A stretch of DNA of 64,000 nt from Pseudalgibacter alginicilyticus (GCF_001310225.1 NZ_CP012898.1:2666001-2730000), one strand, 5' to 3'; counted from the first letter of the stretch, positions 9,423 through 19,709 are shown. Numbers and translations: made by a program. The notes: generated by a model from the letters alone, not told the origin.

Positions 9423-9956
9423 TTATTTTATGTTTTTAATTATTCTTAGCCCAAAATGATCTACTTTTTTCCAATTTGTAAATTCTATTGGAAGGTTAGA
9501 CTTTGTTGGTCCCTTAGTTAATTTCATAATTAGTTTAATCATTAATTTATCAAAAAACGAATAAGATTTATAATCTAATTTACCTGCAAAAACCTCTATG
9601 TATTGAGGATTCCAGTCAACTTTTTTTAGAAATTTAATTAGATAAGGATTGGTATTGGCAGAATTTTTATCTTCTTTTCTAGCAACTAAATTAACGGAGA
9701 AAAATGCAGTGTTTATCTTACTTAAATAATTTTTGTTATTATTTATAAACTTAATAACTTTTTTATTGTGTTTTCCATATCGAATACTGGCTCCAATAAT
9801 GAGCGTATGAAATTGTGTTAATTCAGCATTGAATTCATCAATTGAATATATTGCTGTTTGTATTTGTTTCTCCTTAAAATTGGCAATTAATTTTTTACAA
9901 ATCTTTAGAGTTTGTCCGTCTACTGAGGAGTAAATTATTCCAATTTTTGGCACCAT
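9423..9956 (-). CDS. hemG: HemG-type menaquinone-dependent protoporphyrinogen IX dehydrogenase
   Basis: 177-residue flavodoxin-fold protein. It has the FMN-binding loop near the N-terminus (YSSVDGQT, residues 9-16), GASIRYG at 55-61, and the long HemG-specific insertion with SVNLVARK (87-94). KLMIKLIMK (137-145) also matches the E. coli HemG pattern closely. Family function: six-electron oxidation of protoporphyrinogen IX to protoporphyrin IX, passing electrons to the quinone pool, in haem synthesis. Plain flavodoxins lack the insertion and the amphipathic tail, so HemG is the better call. It stands alone between an antiporter gene (convergent) and the GH31 terminator. HemG is best known from Gammaproteobacteria, so its presence here is notable. 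Confidence 0.85.
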   Translation of the reverse strand: MVPKIGIIYSSVDGQTLKICKKLIANFKEKQIQTAIYSIDEFNAELTQFHTLIIGASIRYGKHNKKVIKFINNNKNYLSKINTAFFSVNLVARKEDKNSANTNPYLIKFLKKVDWNPQYIEVFAGKLDYKSYSFFDKLMIKLIMKLTKGPTKSNLPIEFTNWKKVDHFGLRIIKNIK

Positions 9957-10090
9957 AATACTATCTAATTTTTATATATTTTTCTTTGTTTTTTTCATAC
10001 AAAGAAAAGATAGTGTTCTGTTTCAATATTGATAAAGTTTGGCATAGGCTGAAATTTATCGAATGAATAACGAAGTTATATAAATTCATT

Positions 10091-10128
10091 AAAAAAAGCC
10101 TCATTTTTAGATAAAAATGAGGCTTTTT
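10091..10128 (-). terminator. Rho-independent terminator after the GH31 gene
   Basis: An 11-bp stem (10098-10108 with 10113-10123) has loop AGAT. It is flanked by A7 on one side and T5 on the other, so it can work in both directions. It lies 20 nt past the GH31 stop. Confidence 0.85.
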
Positions 10129-10149
10129 ACTTTATTTTAATAGGTGATT

Positions 10150-12552
10150 TTAAGCCATAATATGAAGTTCTGTAAATTCCTTAGTAAGTACTAATGTATT
10201 GTCTCCATTAAGTTTTATCTCTTCAAACGGTATAATCACATTGTCAATTTCTACTTTGGATATTTTAAAAGGTAAACCATGTAAATTTAATTTAAACGTT
10301 TTGTAAGTTGTTATATATTTTCCAGATTTATGCTGTTGAATGATTAACTCGTTATCTTTTCCGTGTAGTTTAAAGTCCCTTAAGCTATATCTACCTTTTA
10401 TGTAGTCATAACCATCCGTAGCGTCTTCATAAACAGCAGAGGTTTCTTTGCCTAATTTATAGTATACATCCAATGTTAATTCATCAATGGTTTTTTCACC
10501 AACATATTGTTGTATGGGATATTTAGGAATTAAAGCGCCTTCTTTTATAAAGATAGGCATACTATCTAAATCTGCTTCAACCCATGCTTCTTGACCTCCT
10601 GAAACAACTTCATCGGTCCATAAGTTATACCAGTTTCCTCTTGGAAAATACATGCGTCTTCCTTTTTGGTTAGGTCCAGTAATTGGACAGGCTAATATTT
10701 TTTCTCCAAAAATAAATTCATCATTTCTGTAATGTGTATGAGGATCTTCTTGATCATACAGCACTAAAGATTTTAAAATAGGAATACCTTCTTCGGCATA
10801 TCTCCAAAATGCAGTATATAAATAAGGTAATAATTGATACCTCAATTCAATAAATTTTCTAACAACATCGGTAATACTGGTGCCAAAAGCCCATGGTTCT
10901 TGGTCACCATGGTCGCCAGATGAATGTGTTCTACAAAAAGGATGAAAGATACCCAATTGAATCCAACGTGCGTATAATTCACCATTGGGTTGTTCTGCAA
11001 AGCCTCCAATATCAGATCCAATAAATGAGAACCCAGACATACACATTCGTTGTGCTTGTAGGTTGGCAATAGTTAAATGATCCCAAGTTGCAATATTATC
11101 ACCTGTCCAGCTAGAGGTATAACGCTGTGTGCCAGAATAAGCAGCTCTTGTTATAACAAACGGTCTTTTTGGATACGAAAACTTTTTCAAGCCTTGATAT
11201 GTTGCTCTTGCCATTTGCATACCGTAAATATTGTGTGCTTTTCTGTGGCTACAGTGGTTGCCATCATAATCATGTCTAACATCATCAGGGAAAGATTTTC
11301 CAGGAACATCCATTACTGCTGGTTCATTCATATCATTCCAAACACCTTTTACTCCTATATCTTCAACTAATTCTTTGAATAGATTGGACCACCAATCGCG
11401 TACTTCGGGGTTTGTGAAATCTGGAAAATAACACTCTCCAGGCCATACTTTACCTTTCATGTATGGACCATCTGCACGTTTACAGAAATAATCTTTTTCC
11501 AAGCCTTCTTTAAAGACTGAGTAGTCCATATCTATTTTGATACCTGGATCAATAATTACAATGGTTTTGAAGCCATCATCAGCTAATTCTTTAACCATTC
11601 TTTTAGGGTCTGGAAAATATTCTTTACTCCAAGTAAAGCATCTAAACCCTTCCATGTAATCAATGTCCAAATAGATAGCATCACAAGGAATTTGTAGTTC
11701 TCTGAATTTAGCAGTTATTTCTTTTACGTTTGATTCTGGATAATAACTCCATTTACATTGGTGATAGCCAAGCGCCCAAAGCGCAGGCATTTCATGTGGT
11801 TTACCGGTCAAATCAGTGTAGTTAGCAACTACTTCCGACATATCTGGTCCATAGATAAAATAATAATTCATTTCACCACCTTGTGCCCAAAAGCTTGTTA
11901 TATTTCTACGTTCATGACAAAAATCGAAGAATGAACGAAACGTATTATCAAAAAATATTCCGTAAGATTTTTTGTTATGTAAGGCTGTATAAAATGGAAT
12001 GGTTTTATAAATAGGATCTGTATCTCTTCCGTAGGCATAAGAGTCAGTTACCCAATTTTCAAAGCGCTTTCCTTTTAAATTATTATCAACAGGTTTGTCT
12101 CCTAAACCATAATAACTTTCGCCAGCTTGTGCTGTTTTAGACATTTTAACAATATCGCCACCGTATTCATAACTTTCTTCCCAATGGAACCCGAGTTCAT
12201 CCTCACAGATAAGCGTATTATCTTTTGCATCGTAAAGAGCTGTTCGCATATCTATTTTTGAGACATGGCAAATAAGTTTTGAGGTTGTTATAATGTAATG
12301 GTTATTGTCTTCAGTAACTTCTAGAAAGTTATAGCCTCTACTTGCGTATTTAGTAATGGCATATGAAAAATCATTTTCAAAAATGCCAGTTGTGGTATAT
12401 CTAAACCTTAAAACGCTATCACGTTGAATTGTTATGTGCAAAACAACACCATTTTCAGCTGTAAAAACAAGGGTATCTAAGTTTTTGTGATATGAAATTA
12501 TTTTTGAAGGAAATAAGTTTCCTTTATATTCAAGTTCGGTATTTAAAATCAT
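10150..12552 (-). CDS. Glycoside hydrolase family 31 (alpha-glucosidase-like)
   Basis: 800-residue GH31 enzyme with no signal peptide, so probably cytoplasmic. The N-terminal beta-sandwich (about 1-250) is followed by the TIM barrel. The nucleophile is Asp407 in VWNDMNEP and the acid/base is Asp485 in WTGDN. Substrate-site residues (YLDIDYMEGFRCFTW; HPFCRTHSSG) are conserved, as in alpha-glucosidases. C-terminal beta domains follow. Likely reaction: release of alpha-glucose from the non-reducing ends of malto-oligosaccharides. It lies downstream of the glgACB genes on the same strand but is separated by 307 bp containing a terminator, so it probably has its own promoter. Alpha-xylosidase activity cannot be excluded. 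Confidence 0.9.
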   Translation of the reverse strand: MILNTELEYKGNLFPSKIISYHKNLDTLVFTAENGVVLHITIQRDSVLRFRYTTTGIFENDFSYAITKYASRGYNFLEVTEDNNHYIITTSKLICHVSKIDMRTALYDAKDNTLICEDELGFHWEESYEYGGDIVKMSKTAQAGESYYGLGDKPVDNNLKGKRFENWVTDSYAYGRDTDPIYKTIPFYTALHNKKSYGIFFDNTFRSFFDFCHERRNITSFWAQGGEMNYYFIYGPDMSEVVANYTDLTGKPHEMPALWALGYHQCKWSYYPESNVKEITAKFRELQIPCDAIYLDIDYMEGFRCFTWSKEYFPDPKRMVKELADDGFKTIVIIDPGIKIDMDYSVFKEGLEKDYFCKRADGPYMKGKVWPGECYFPDFTNPEVRDWWSNLFKELVEDIGVKGVWNDMNEPAVMDVPGKSFPDDVRHDYDGNHCSHRKAHNIYGMQMARATYQGLKKFSYPKRPFVITRAAYSGTQRYTSSWTGDNIATWDHLTIANLQAQRMCMSGFSFIGSDIGGFAEQPNGELYARWIQLGIFHPFCRTHSSGDHGDQEPWAFGTSITDVVRKFIELRYQLLPYLYTAFWRYAEEGIPILKSLVLYDQEDPHTHYRNDEFIFGEKILACPITGPNQKGRRMYFPRGNWYNLWTDEVVSGGQEAWVEADLDSMPIFIKEGALIPKYPIQQYVGEKTIDELTLDVYYKLGKETSAVYEDATDGYDYIKGRYSLRDFKLHGKDNELIIQQHKSGKYITTYKTFKLNLHGLPFKISKVEIDNVIIPFEEIKLNGDNTLVLTKEFTELHIMA

Positions 12553-12802
12553 ATAATATGCAATTAATGCTTGGCTACGAAAATACTAAAATTATAATTT
12601 TTCGTACTCAAATTATTATCAAAAAAATAAGGAATGGATTGTTTAATACTCAAATAATCAGAGCAATAATTGTAATAATCCCAATATTCTACTCGTTATT
12701 AGTTTTTATATGTTGAATTGATTACTATAAAGAGATCAAAGAGTATGAAATTAGGAAAATGCTTGAAATATTGAAGTTATATATGAGCGTTTCATTTTGA
12801 AT

Positions 12803-12838
12803 AAAAAAACCGTTTTACGTTAAAGTAGGTAAAACGGT
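12803..12838 (-). terminator. Rho-independent terminator after glgB
   Basis: ACCGTTTTAC (12809-12818) pairs with GTAAAACGGT (12829-12838) around a 10-nt loop. On the minus strand the stem is followed by T7. The rest of the 307-bp gap between the GH31 start and glgB stop shows no gene. Confidence 0.85.
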
Positions 12839-12859
12839 GTGAAATGTATTATCAAAAAT

Positions 12860-14767
12860 TTATTTAAACTCAAAAACTGCAATCGCTAAAGGAGGTAAAG
12901 TGATAATGGCAGAAAAGTCTTTGCCATTCCATGATTCTTTTTTTATTGTAATTTGCTTTGAGTTAGAAACACCGCTGCCTCCAAAAGCTACAGAATCACT
13001 ATTAAATATTTCCTTAAGTTTACCTTTTACAGGAACTCCAATGCGGTATTTTTTTCTGATTACAGGTGTTAGATTGCAAACTACCACCACATTATTTTCA
13101 GAATTATAGCCTTTTCGTATATAGGATATGACGCAATTTTCATGATCATCATAACTTATCCATTCAAAACCTTCACCCGAGAAGGCTTTTTCGTAGAGTG
13201 CTGGTGTTTCTTTATAGAATTTATTTAATGCCTTGTAATAGTTTTGCATGTCCTTATGAGGCTTAAATTCTAATAAGTTCCAATCTAAGCTTTCTTGGAA
13301 ATTCCATTCATTATATTGTCCAAACTCTCCACCCATGAATAATAATTTAGTTCCTGGGTGTGTAAACATATAACCATATAAAAGACGGAGGTTTGCAAAA
13401 CGTTGCCATTCATCGCCAGGCATTCTTCCTAAAATAGAATTTTTGCCATACACCACTTCGTCGTGAGACAATGGTAGCATAAAGTTTTCAGTAAATGCAT
13501 AGGCTAAACTAAATGTAATTTCATTTTGATGGTATTTTCTATATGCTGGATCTTTTGCAAAATACTCTAAGGTGTCATGCATCCAGCCCATCATCCATTT
13601 CATGCCAAATCCTAAACCCCCAAGAAAAGTGGGCTTTGAGACCATTGGAAATGCTGTTGATTCCTCTGCAATGGTTTGGACGTCAGGAAATGATGCATAA
13701 ACTTCTTCATTTAATTCTTTAAGGAAACTAATGACTTCAAGGTTTTCTCTTCCTCCATATATGTTGGGTTCCCACTCTCCATCTTCCCTAGAGTAATCTA
13801 AAAACAACATTGATGCTACAGCATCTACCCGCAATCCGTCTACATGGAATTGATCCAGCCAGAAAATAGCATTGCTTATTAAAAATGAACGCACTTCATT
13901 ACGTTCGTAGTTAAAAATTAAACTTTTCCAATCTTGGTGATAGCCCTTGCGTTTGTCAGGGTGTTCATATAAATGTGAACCATCAAAAAATCCAAGTCCA
14001 TGGACATCTTCTGGGAAGTGTGAAGGTACCCAATCTAATATTATACCTACGCCAGCTTGGTGTAGTTTATCTACTAAATATTTAAATTCTTCAGGATACC
14101 CAAAACGTGAAGTTGGTGCAAAATATCCTGTAATTTGATAGCCCCAAGATGGATCATAAGGAAATTCCATTATAGGCATCAACTCTACATGTGTAAAATT
14201 CATGTCCTTAACATAATGTACTAAATCGTCTGCCAATTCGTAATATGACATAAAACGGTTTTCTTCTATCTGTCTTTTCCATGAACCTAAATGAACTTCG
14301 TAAACGGAGAATGGTGCGTCAATAGCATTATTTTTTTTACGAGTTTTCATCCACCCAGTATCTTTCCATTTGTAACAATCATCCCAGACTATTGAAGCTG
14401 TATTTGGATTGTGTTCAAAACGTCTGGCGTATGGGTCTGCTTTTTCAGTTTTTATGTCACCATTATGACTATGAATCTTATATTTATAGGCTGTACCTTT
14501 TTCAATAAGTGGAATAAAACCCTCCCAAATGCCACTAGAATCCCAACGCACATTTAATTGGTGTTCACCTTCTACCCAATAATTAAAGTCGCCAATAACT
14601 GAAACCTGTTTAGCAGTAGGTGCCCAAACTGCAAAATAGACACCTTCTATACCATCAACCGTCACAAGATGCGAACCAAATTTTTCATAAAGCCTGAAGT
14701 GTTTTCCAGCCTTAAAAAGGTTAATGTCAAATTCTGTAAATAAGCTGTAAACTTTTACGTGTGCCAT
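12860..14767 (-). CDS. glgB: 1,4-alpha-glucan branching enzyme
   Basis: GH13 branching enzyme, 635 residues. It cuts alpha-1,4 glucan chains and rejoins them as alpha-1,6 branches during glycogen synthesis. An N-terminal CBM48-like domain (about 20-120, VYFAVWAPTAKQVSVIGDFN) precedes the catalytic barrel. The nucleophile is Asp315 in DGLRVDAV and the acid/base Glu368 in AEEST. The Asp-Glu spacing of 53 equals that of the E. coli enzyme (405/458). The transition-state Asp lies in LSHDEV. It has the shorter form without the extra N1 domain of E. coli GlgB. It starts 3 nt after glgC and ends the glgA-glgC-glgB operon. Confidence 0.95.
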   Translation of the reverse strand: MAHVKVYSLFTEFDINLFKAGKHFRLYEKFGSHLVTVDGIEGVYFAVWAPTAKQVSVIGDFNYWVEGEHQLNVRWDSSGIWEGFIPLIEKGTAYKYKIHSHNGDIKTEKADPYARRFEHNPNTASIVWDDCYKWKDTGWMKTRKKNNAIDAPFSVYEVHLGSWKRQIEENRFMSYYELADDLVHYVKDMNFTHVELMPIMEFPYDPSWGYQITGYFAPTSRFGYPEEFKYLVDKLHQAGVGIILDWVPSHFPEDVHGLGFFDGSHLYEHPDKRKGYHQDWKSLIFNYERNEVRSFLISNAIFWLDQFHVDGLRVDAVASMLFLDYSREDGEWEPNIYGGRENLEVISFLKELNEEVYASFPDVQTIAEESTAFPMVSKPTFLGGLGFGMKWMMGWMHDTLEYFAKDPAYRKYHQNEITFSLAYAFTENFMLPLSHDEVVYGKNSILGRMPGDEWQRFANLRLLYGYMFTHPGTKLLFMGGEFGQYNEWNFQESLDWNLLEFKPHKDMQNYYKALNKFYKETPALYEKAFSGEGFEWISYDDHENCVISYIRKGYNSENNVVVVCNLTPVIRKKYRIGVPVKGKLKEIFNSDSVAFGGSGVSNSKQITIKKESWNGKDFSAIITLPPLAIAVFEFK

Positions 14768-14770
14768 ATT

Positions 14771-16036
14771 TTAAATTACAAATCCGTTAGGGATGGTTGC
14801 TCCTTTTTTAATTACTACAATGCCATCTTTAATAGCATAAGTATCTGTTTCTATATCTTCTAAATGACTTCCGCCATTAATTCTAACATCATCTCCTATG
14901 CGGCAGTTTTTATCGAGAATAGCATTTTTTATAAAACAACGTTCACCAATGCCCATCAAAATTTTTATTTTCTTTTTATCAATTTCAAGAAGTGTTTCAT
15001 AGTAATCGCTGCCCATCATATAGGTTTTTATTACGGTTGATTCTTTTCCAATTCTTGACCTAACACCAATAACAGATTGTTGTATTTTTGAAGCAGCAAT
15101 TAAGCAGCCTTCAGCAATTACTGTTTTTTCTAATGTAGTACCTGCTAATTTTGTTGTAGGTAGCATTCTTGCGTGTGTATAAATACGTTTTGCTTTGTCG
15201 TATAAATCAAACTTAGGAATATCATCAGTTAACCCAATATTAGCTTCAAAAAACGAATCAATATTACCTATATCTGTCCAATAACCTTCGTATTGATAGC
15301 TAAGCGTTTTATGTTCTTCAATAGATTGTGGAATAATTTCTTTACCAAAATCAATAGTTTCCGGATTATTCATTAATTCAACTAAAAGTTCTCTATTAAA
15401 AATATATATGCCCATTGAAGCTAAATAGTTGCGGCCCTCTTGTTTCATTTCGTCGCTTACTTCAGATGACCAATCAGGTAATAAGCTGGCATCTGGTTTT
15501 TCAATAAAAGAAGTAACTATATTTTCCTCGTTTGCTTTTAAGATTCCAAAAGAAGTGGCATCTTTTGCATTTACTGGAATGGTGGCTATTGAAATTTTAG
15601 CATTACTTTTTTCATGGGCCTCAATCATTTTATCATAATCCATTTGATAAAGTTGATCACCTGATAGTATTAAGGCATACTCGAAATCATGTCTTAAAAA
15701 GTGATGCATGCTTTGGCGAACTGCATCAGCAGTCCCTTGAAACCAACCTTTATTTCCAGGAGTTTGTTCTGCAGCTAATACATCCACAAATGCACTACTA
15801 AAAAAACTAAAATGATAAGTGTCTTTAATATGACGGTTTAAGGAAGCTGAATTAAATTGCGTTAATACAAACATACGTTTAATATCGGCATTAATACAGT
15901 TGGAAATAGGAATATCCACTAATCTATATTTGCCAGCAATTGGTACTGCTGGCTTTGAACGCTCTTCTGTTAGTGGATGTAGTCTAGAACCTTGACCTCC
16001 ACCTAAAATGATGGATAGAACCTTGTTATTAATCAT
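14771..16036 (-). CDS. glgC: Glucose-1-phosphate adenylyltransferase (ADP-glucose pyrophosphorylase)
   Basis: 421-residue enzyme making ADP-glucose from glucose-1-phosphate and ATP, the committed step of bacterial glycogen synthesis. The N-terminal nucleotidyltransferase fold has the loop GGGQGSRLHPLT (about 12-23) with EERSKPAVP. WFQGTADAVRQ, the catalytic Asp in LSGDQLY and the sugar-phosphate site FIEKP follow. The C-terminal part is a left-handed beta-helix with hexapeptide-like repeats (IGVRSRIG, NCRIGDDVRI), used for allosteric control in this family. It is 6 nt downstream of glgA and 3 nt upstream of glgB. Confidence 0.96.
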   Translation of the reverse strand: MINNKVLSIILGGGQGSRLHPLTEERSKPAVPIAGKYRLVDIPISNCINADIKRMFVLTQFNSASLNRHIKDTYHFSFFSSAFVDVLAAEQTPGNKGWFQGTADAVRQSMHHFLRHDFEYALILSGDQLYQMDYDKMIEAHEKSNAKISIATIPVNAKDATSFGILKANEENIVTSFIEKPDASLLPDWSSEVSDEMKQEGRNYLASMGIYIFNRELLVELMNNPETIDFGKEIIPQSIEEHKTLSYQYEGYWTDIGNIDSFFEANIGLTDDIPKFDLYDKAKRIYTHARMLPTTKLAGTTLEKTVIAEGCLIAASKIQQSVIGVRSRIGKESTVIKTYMMGSDYYETLLEIDKKKIKILMGIGERCFIKNAILDKNCRIGDDVRINGGSHLEDIETDTYAIKDGIVVIKKGATIPNGFVI

Positions 16037-16042
16037 AATTAG

Positions 16043-17449
16043 TTAGTTTATTGAGTTATATAATTTTATGTATTCTTCAGCTGAAACATCCCAAGAATGG
16101 TCTATTTCCATAATTTTTTTCCGTATTTTTTTATATTTAGGTTGGTCGTTATAAAGGTTTATACCTCTATCAATAGCATTTGTTATTTCTAAAACTGTAG
16201 CATTATTATGGCAAATACCAAATCCATCTTTTTTAGAGATATCGGTAACAGTATCTTTTAAACCACCTATACTTCTAACAATAGGAATGGTACCATAGCG
16301 CAAGGCATACATTTGATTTAAACCACAAGGTTCTACACGCGATGGCATAAGTAAAAAATCGGCCCCCGAATAAATGATATGCGACAGTTTTTCGTCGTAA
16401 CCTATAAAGGCATTATATGTACCAATATAATCTTTTTTTAAGGCTTCTAACTGTTGTTCTACAAAACTATTACCAGAACCTAACAATAAAATGTTAAGGT
16501 TGTTTTTTTCGAGAGCCAATTTGAAAACTTCTGGAAATAAATCAGAGCCTTTTTCATCAACCAATCTGCCTATAAAAGCAAAAAGTGGTTTTTCAAAATC
16601 TAAATTAAAGGTGTCGCATAAGTATTTTTTATTAGCTTCTGCTCCAGCTTTAACTGTTTTAATGTTGTAGTTTTTTATAATATAATGGTCGGTTTCAGGA
16701 TTCCAAACATGGGAATCAATTCCGTTTAATATACCCGAACATTTGTCGCTTTCGGCACTTAATAAACTTTCTAATCCGTTGGCAGCGAGTTTTAATTCTT
16801 CCATATAACTTGGTGATACGGTAGTAACATGCCATGCACACTTAATGGCCGCAGCCAAAGGGTTTATAGTACCACCCCAATCTAATAAACCAACATGGTT
16901 AAAATTAAAAGGAGGAATTAAGCCTACTTTTAAATGAGGAAACCAACCTTGATATTGCGCATTATGAATGGTTAATATATTAGGGATTTTTCTAAAAGCT
17001 TCATAGTTATAACTTTCTTGAAGCATAAAAGGTATTAAACCGGTATGGTGGTCGTGACAATGTATAATATCTGGATATTTTTCCCAGCTTAACATCCAAT
17101 CCAAAACGGCAATCTGAAAACTTAAAAAGCGCTCAGTATCATCAGAAGAGTAAACATAATCCTTAAATAATAATTCAGGAATGTCTATAAAAAAGGTGTC
17201 AAATTCTAACTTGTTTTCTTTTAAGGTTAAAACATTAAAATTCACCAAGGTATTTCCTAAAGAAATTTGATTACTATAAATAGTATTAAACACATTTTCC
17301 TTAGTAAACTTATTGTTATAAAAAGGCATGATAACTTGCGATGACACTTCAGGGCTATTTTGATATTTAGGTAAAGCTCCTACAACATCGGCAAGTCCAC
17401 CTACTTTAGCAACTGGGTAGCATTCTGCACTTATGTGGATAATTGTCAT
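16043..17449 (-). CDS. glgA: Glycogen synthase (ADP-glucose type)
   Basis: GT5 glycosyltransferase, 468 residues, that extends alpha-1,4 glucan from ADP-glucose. The N-terminal motif KVGGLADVVGALPK (about 15-28) is the ADP-glucose binding signature. The GT-B C-terminal half has AFIGRLVDEKGSDL, and the catalytic E-x7-E region is in PSRVEPCGLNQMYALRYG. It is the first gene of glgA-glgC-glgB and has a -7 promoter box 30 bp upstream. No phosphorylase or debranching enzyme gene is in the window. Confidence 0.95.
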   Translation of the reverse strand: MTIIHISAECYPVAKVGGLADVVGALPKYQNSPEVSSQVIMPFYNNKFTKENVFNTIYSNQISLGNTLVNFNVLTLKENKLEFDTFFIDIPELLFKDYVYSSDDTERFLSFQIAVLDWMLSWEKYPDIIHCHDHHTGLIPFMLQESYNYEAFRKIPNILTIHNAQYQGWFPHLKVGLIPPFNFNHVGLLDWGGTINPLAAAIKCAWHVTTVSPSYMEELKLAANGLESLLSAESDKCSGILNGIDSHVWNPETDHYIIKNYNIKTVKAGAEANKKYLCDTFNLDFEKPLFAFIGRLVDEKGSDLFPEVFKLALEKNNLNILLLGSGNSFVEQQLEALKKDYIGTYNAFIGYDEKLSHIIYSGADFLLMPSRVEPCGLNQMYALRYGTIPIVRSIGGLKDTVTDISKKDGFGICHNNATVLEITNAIDRGINLYNDQPKYKKIRKKIMEIDHSWDVSAEEYIKLYNSIN

Positions 17450-17478
17450 TGAATATTTTTGCTTTGTTTATAAACTTA

Positions 17479-17486
17479 CAAAAATA
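17479..17486 (-). promoter_or_regulatory. Bacteroidota -7 promoter box for the glgACB operon
   Basis: TATTTTTG on the minus strand matches TAnnTTTG, giving a leader of about 25 nt to the glgA ATG. I could not place a convincing -33 TTG. Confidence 0.45.
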
Positions 17487-17577
17487 TTATGCAATATTTA
17501 GTCAGAAATTTACTTTTAAAGAAAATATTAAGTATTGCTTATTAATTAAAATAATCAATAATAATTTTTTATTTAAA

Positions 17578-17632
17578 GCTTGAAATACTAGCAATCATTC
17601 AATTAAATTTAAAACTTATAGGTATTTCAAGC
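17578..17632. repeat. Inverted repeat between glgA and lepA, possible lepA terminator
   Basis: GCTTGAAATAC (17578-17588) pairs perfectly with GTATTTCAAGC (17622-17632) around a 33-nt AT-rich loop. On the minus strand it lies 60 bp past the lepA stop, but the trailing T-tract is poor. Function as a terminator is plausible, not proven. The rest of the 17450-17692 gap shows only the glgA promoter box. Confidence 0.4.
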
Positions 17633-17692
17633 CTTTTTAAACTTAAATAAGTTTAAGTTTTGATAAAAACTGAATAAAAAAAGAATAGTTTT

Positions 17693-19489
17693 TTAATCAT
17701 TCAATTTTAAAACTGCCATAAAAGCTTGTTGAGGTATTTCAACATTACCTACTTGACGCATGCGCTTTTTACCTTTTTTCTGTTTTTCAAGAAGTTTACG
17801 CTTTCTTGATATATCACCTCCATAACATTTTGCAGTTACATCTTTACGAAGCGCTTTTATAGTTTCACGTGAAACAATTTTAGCTCCAATGGCTGCTTGA
17901 ATAGGGATATCGAATTGTTGACGCGGAATTAACTCTCTTAATTTTTCGCACATTTTTCTACCAATAGTTTGTGCATTGTCTGCATGTATTAAAGCTGAAA
18001 GCGCATCTACAGGTTGTGCGTTTAATAAAATATCTAAACGCACTAATTTGGATGTTTTCATACCTATTGGGTGATAATCAAAGGAGGCATAGCCTTTTGA
18101 TACGGTTTTTAATCTATCGTAAAAATCAAAAACAATTTCTGCCAGTGGCATTTCAAAAGTCAACTCAACACGTTCAGTTGTTAAATACGTTTGGTTTGTA
18201 ATAAGACCACGTTTTTCAATACAAAGAGACATGACGTTACCAATAAAATCGGCTTTCGTTATAATGGTGGCTTTAATATAAGGCTCTTCAACACGGTTTA
18301 ATGTAGACGGGTCTGGTAAATCTGACGGGTTGTTTACAACAATTATTTCATCAGGATATTTATTAGTATAGGCATGGTAAGACACATTGGGAACTGTTGT
18401 TATCACGGTCATATCAAACTCACGTTCTAAACGTTCTTGGATGATTTCCATGTGAAGCATACCTAAAAATCCACAACGGAAACCAAAGCCTAAGGCCGCA
18501 GAACTTTCTGGTGCAAATACTAATGAGGCATCATTAAGTTGTAGTTTTTCCATGGAGTTACGAAGCTCTTCATAATCCTCAGTATCAACTGGATAAATAC
18601 CAGCAAAAACCATAGGTTTAACATCTTCAAAACCTTCAACTATATTTTTTGTGGGGTTTGCAAAATCGGTTATGGTATCTCCAACTTTTACTTCTTTAGC
18701 AGTTTTTATACCCGTTATTAAATAACCAACGTCGCCTGTTTTTACACTTTGTTTTGCTACTTGGGTTAATTTTAAGGTACCTACTTCATCGGCATAGTAT
18801 TCATTATCTGTAGCAACAAATTTAATTTTTTGCCCTTTTTTAATTTCACCATTAAAGACTCTAAAATAGGTTTCAATTCCTCTAAACGTGTTGTAAACTG
18901 AATCGAAAATTAGGGCTTGAAGTGGTGCATCTGGATCTCCTTTTGGAGCGGGTACACGTTCAATAATAGCGGCTAAAATATTATCGACACCAAAACCTGT
19001 TTTTCCACTGGCGTGAATGACTTCTTCAGGATTGCAACCCAGCAAGTCTACAATGTCATCGGTAACTTCCTCAGGGTTTGCACTAGGTAAATCTACTTTA
19101 TTAAGGACAGGAATAATTTCTAAATCGTTTTCTAAAGCTAAATATAGATTAGAAATGGTTTGTGCCTGTATGCTTTGGGCAGCATCTACAATAAGCAAAG
19201 CACCTTCGCAAGCAGCAATTGATCGAGATACTTCATAACTAAAATCTACGTGGCCAGGTGTATCAATTAAATTTAGCACATATTTTTCTCCTTTGTATTC
19301 ATAATCCATTTGAATGGCGTGTGATTTGATGGTAATACCACGTTCGCGCTCTAAATCCATATTGTCTAACAACTGGTTTTGTTTTTCTCTATCGGTAACA
19401 GAGCCAGTAAAGTCCAACAAACGGTCGGCAAGTGTACTCTTACCGTGATCTATATGTGCAATGATGCAAAAATTCCTAATGTTTTTCAT
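17693..19489 (-). CDS. lepA: Elongation factor 4 (LepA)
   Basis: Translational GTPase of 598 residues, the normal LepA length. It binds ribosomes and is associated with back-translocation or 30S biogenesis. G motifs are all present: G1 AHIDHGKST (about 10-18), G3 DTPGHVDF and G4 NKVDLP. The elongation-factor domains follow, with the LepA-specific C-terminus ([20 protein letters not shown]). I take the ATG at 19487-19489; a TTG two codons upstream is less likely. A TATATTTG box lies 32 bp upstream. Monocistronic. Confidence 0.97.
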   Translation of the reverse strand: MKNIRNFCIIAHIDHGKSTLADRLLDFTGSVTDREKQNQLLDNMDLERERGITIKSHAIQMDYEYKGEKYVLNLIDTPGHVDFSYEVSRSIAACEGALLIVDAAQSIQAQTISNLYLALENDLEIIPVLNKVDLPSANPEEVTDDIVDLLGCNPEEVIHASGKTGFGVDNILAAIIERVPAPKGDPDAPLQALIFDSVYNTFRGIETYFRVFNGEIKKGQKIKFVATDNEYYADEVGTLKLTQVAKQSVKTGDVGYLITGIKTAKEVKVGDTITDFANPTKNIVEGFEDVKPMVFAGIYPVDTEDYEELRNSMEKLQLNDASLVFAPESSAALGFGFRCGFLGMLHMEIIQERLEREFDMTVITTVPNVSYHAYTNKYPDEIIVVNNPSDLPDPSTLNRVEEPYIKATIITKADFIGNVMSLCIEKRGLITNQTYLTTERVELTFEMPLAEIVFDFYDRLKTVSKGYASFDYHPIGMKTSKLVRLDILLNAQPVDALSALIHADNAQTIGRKMCEKLRELIPRQQFDIPIQAAIGAKIVSRETIKALRKDVTAKCYGGDISRKRKLLEKQKKGKKRMRQVGNVEIPQQAFMAVLKLND

Positions 19490-19520
19490 AGTCAATATAT
19501 CTTTGTAAAGAAAGATTTTG

Positions 19521-19528
19521 CAAATATA
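19521..19528 (-). promoter_or_regulatory. Bacteroidota -7 promoter box for lepA
   Basis: TATATTTG on the minus strand (followed by CA) is an exact TAnnTTTG match and implies a leader of about 25 nt. Confidence 0.55.
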
Positions 19529-19709
19529 TATGTTTTAAATGAGGCTGAATGATTGAAAACATGTAAAATATAAGAACTATTGCTCGTGGGATTGTCAAAT
19601 TAATACTTTGTCATGCAATTGGTATGATTTATGATGAAAGTAATAGGACTTTTATATACTTTTAAAGTATTGTTACTTAAAAACTAAACGAACTAAATCA
19701 AAGCCATCT

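Noticed and set aside
12492-12716. Plus-strand 74-codon ORF across the GH31 5' end and the intergenic gap
   Set aside because: It overlaps a real gene start on the other strand, and its sequence is low-complexity AT-rich translation with no signal or domain.
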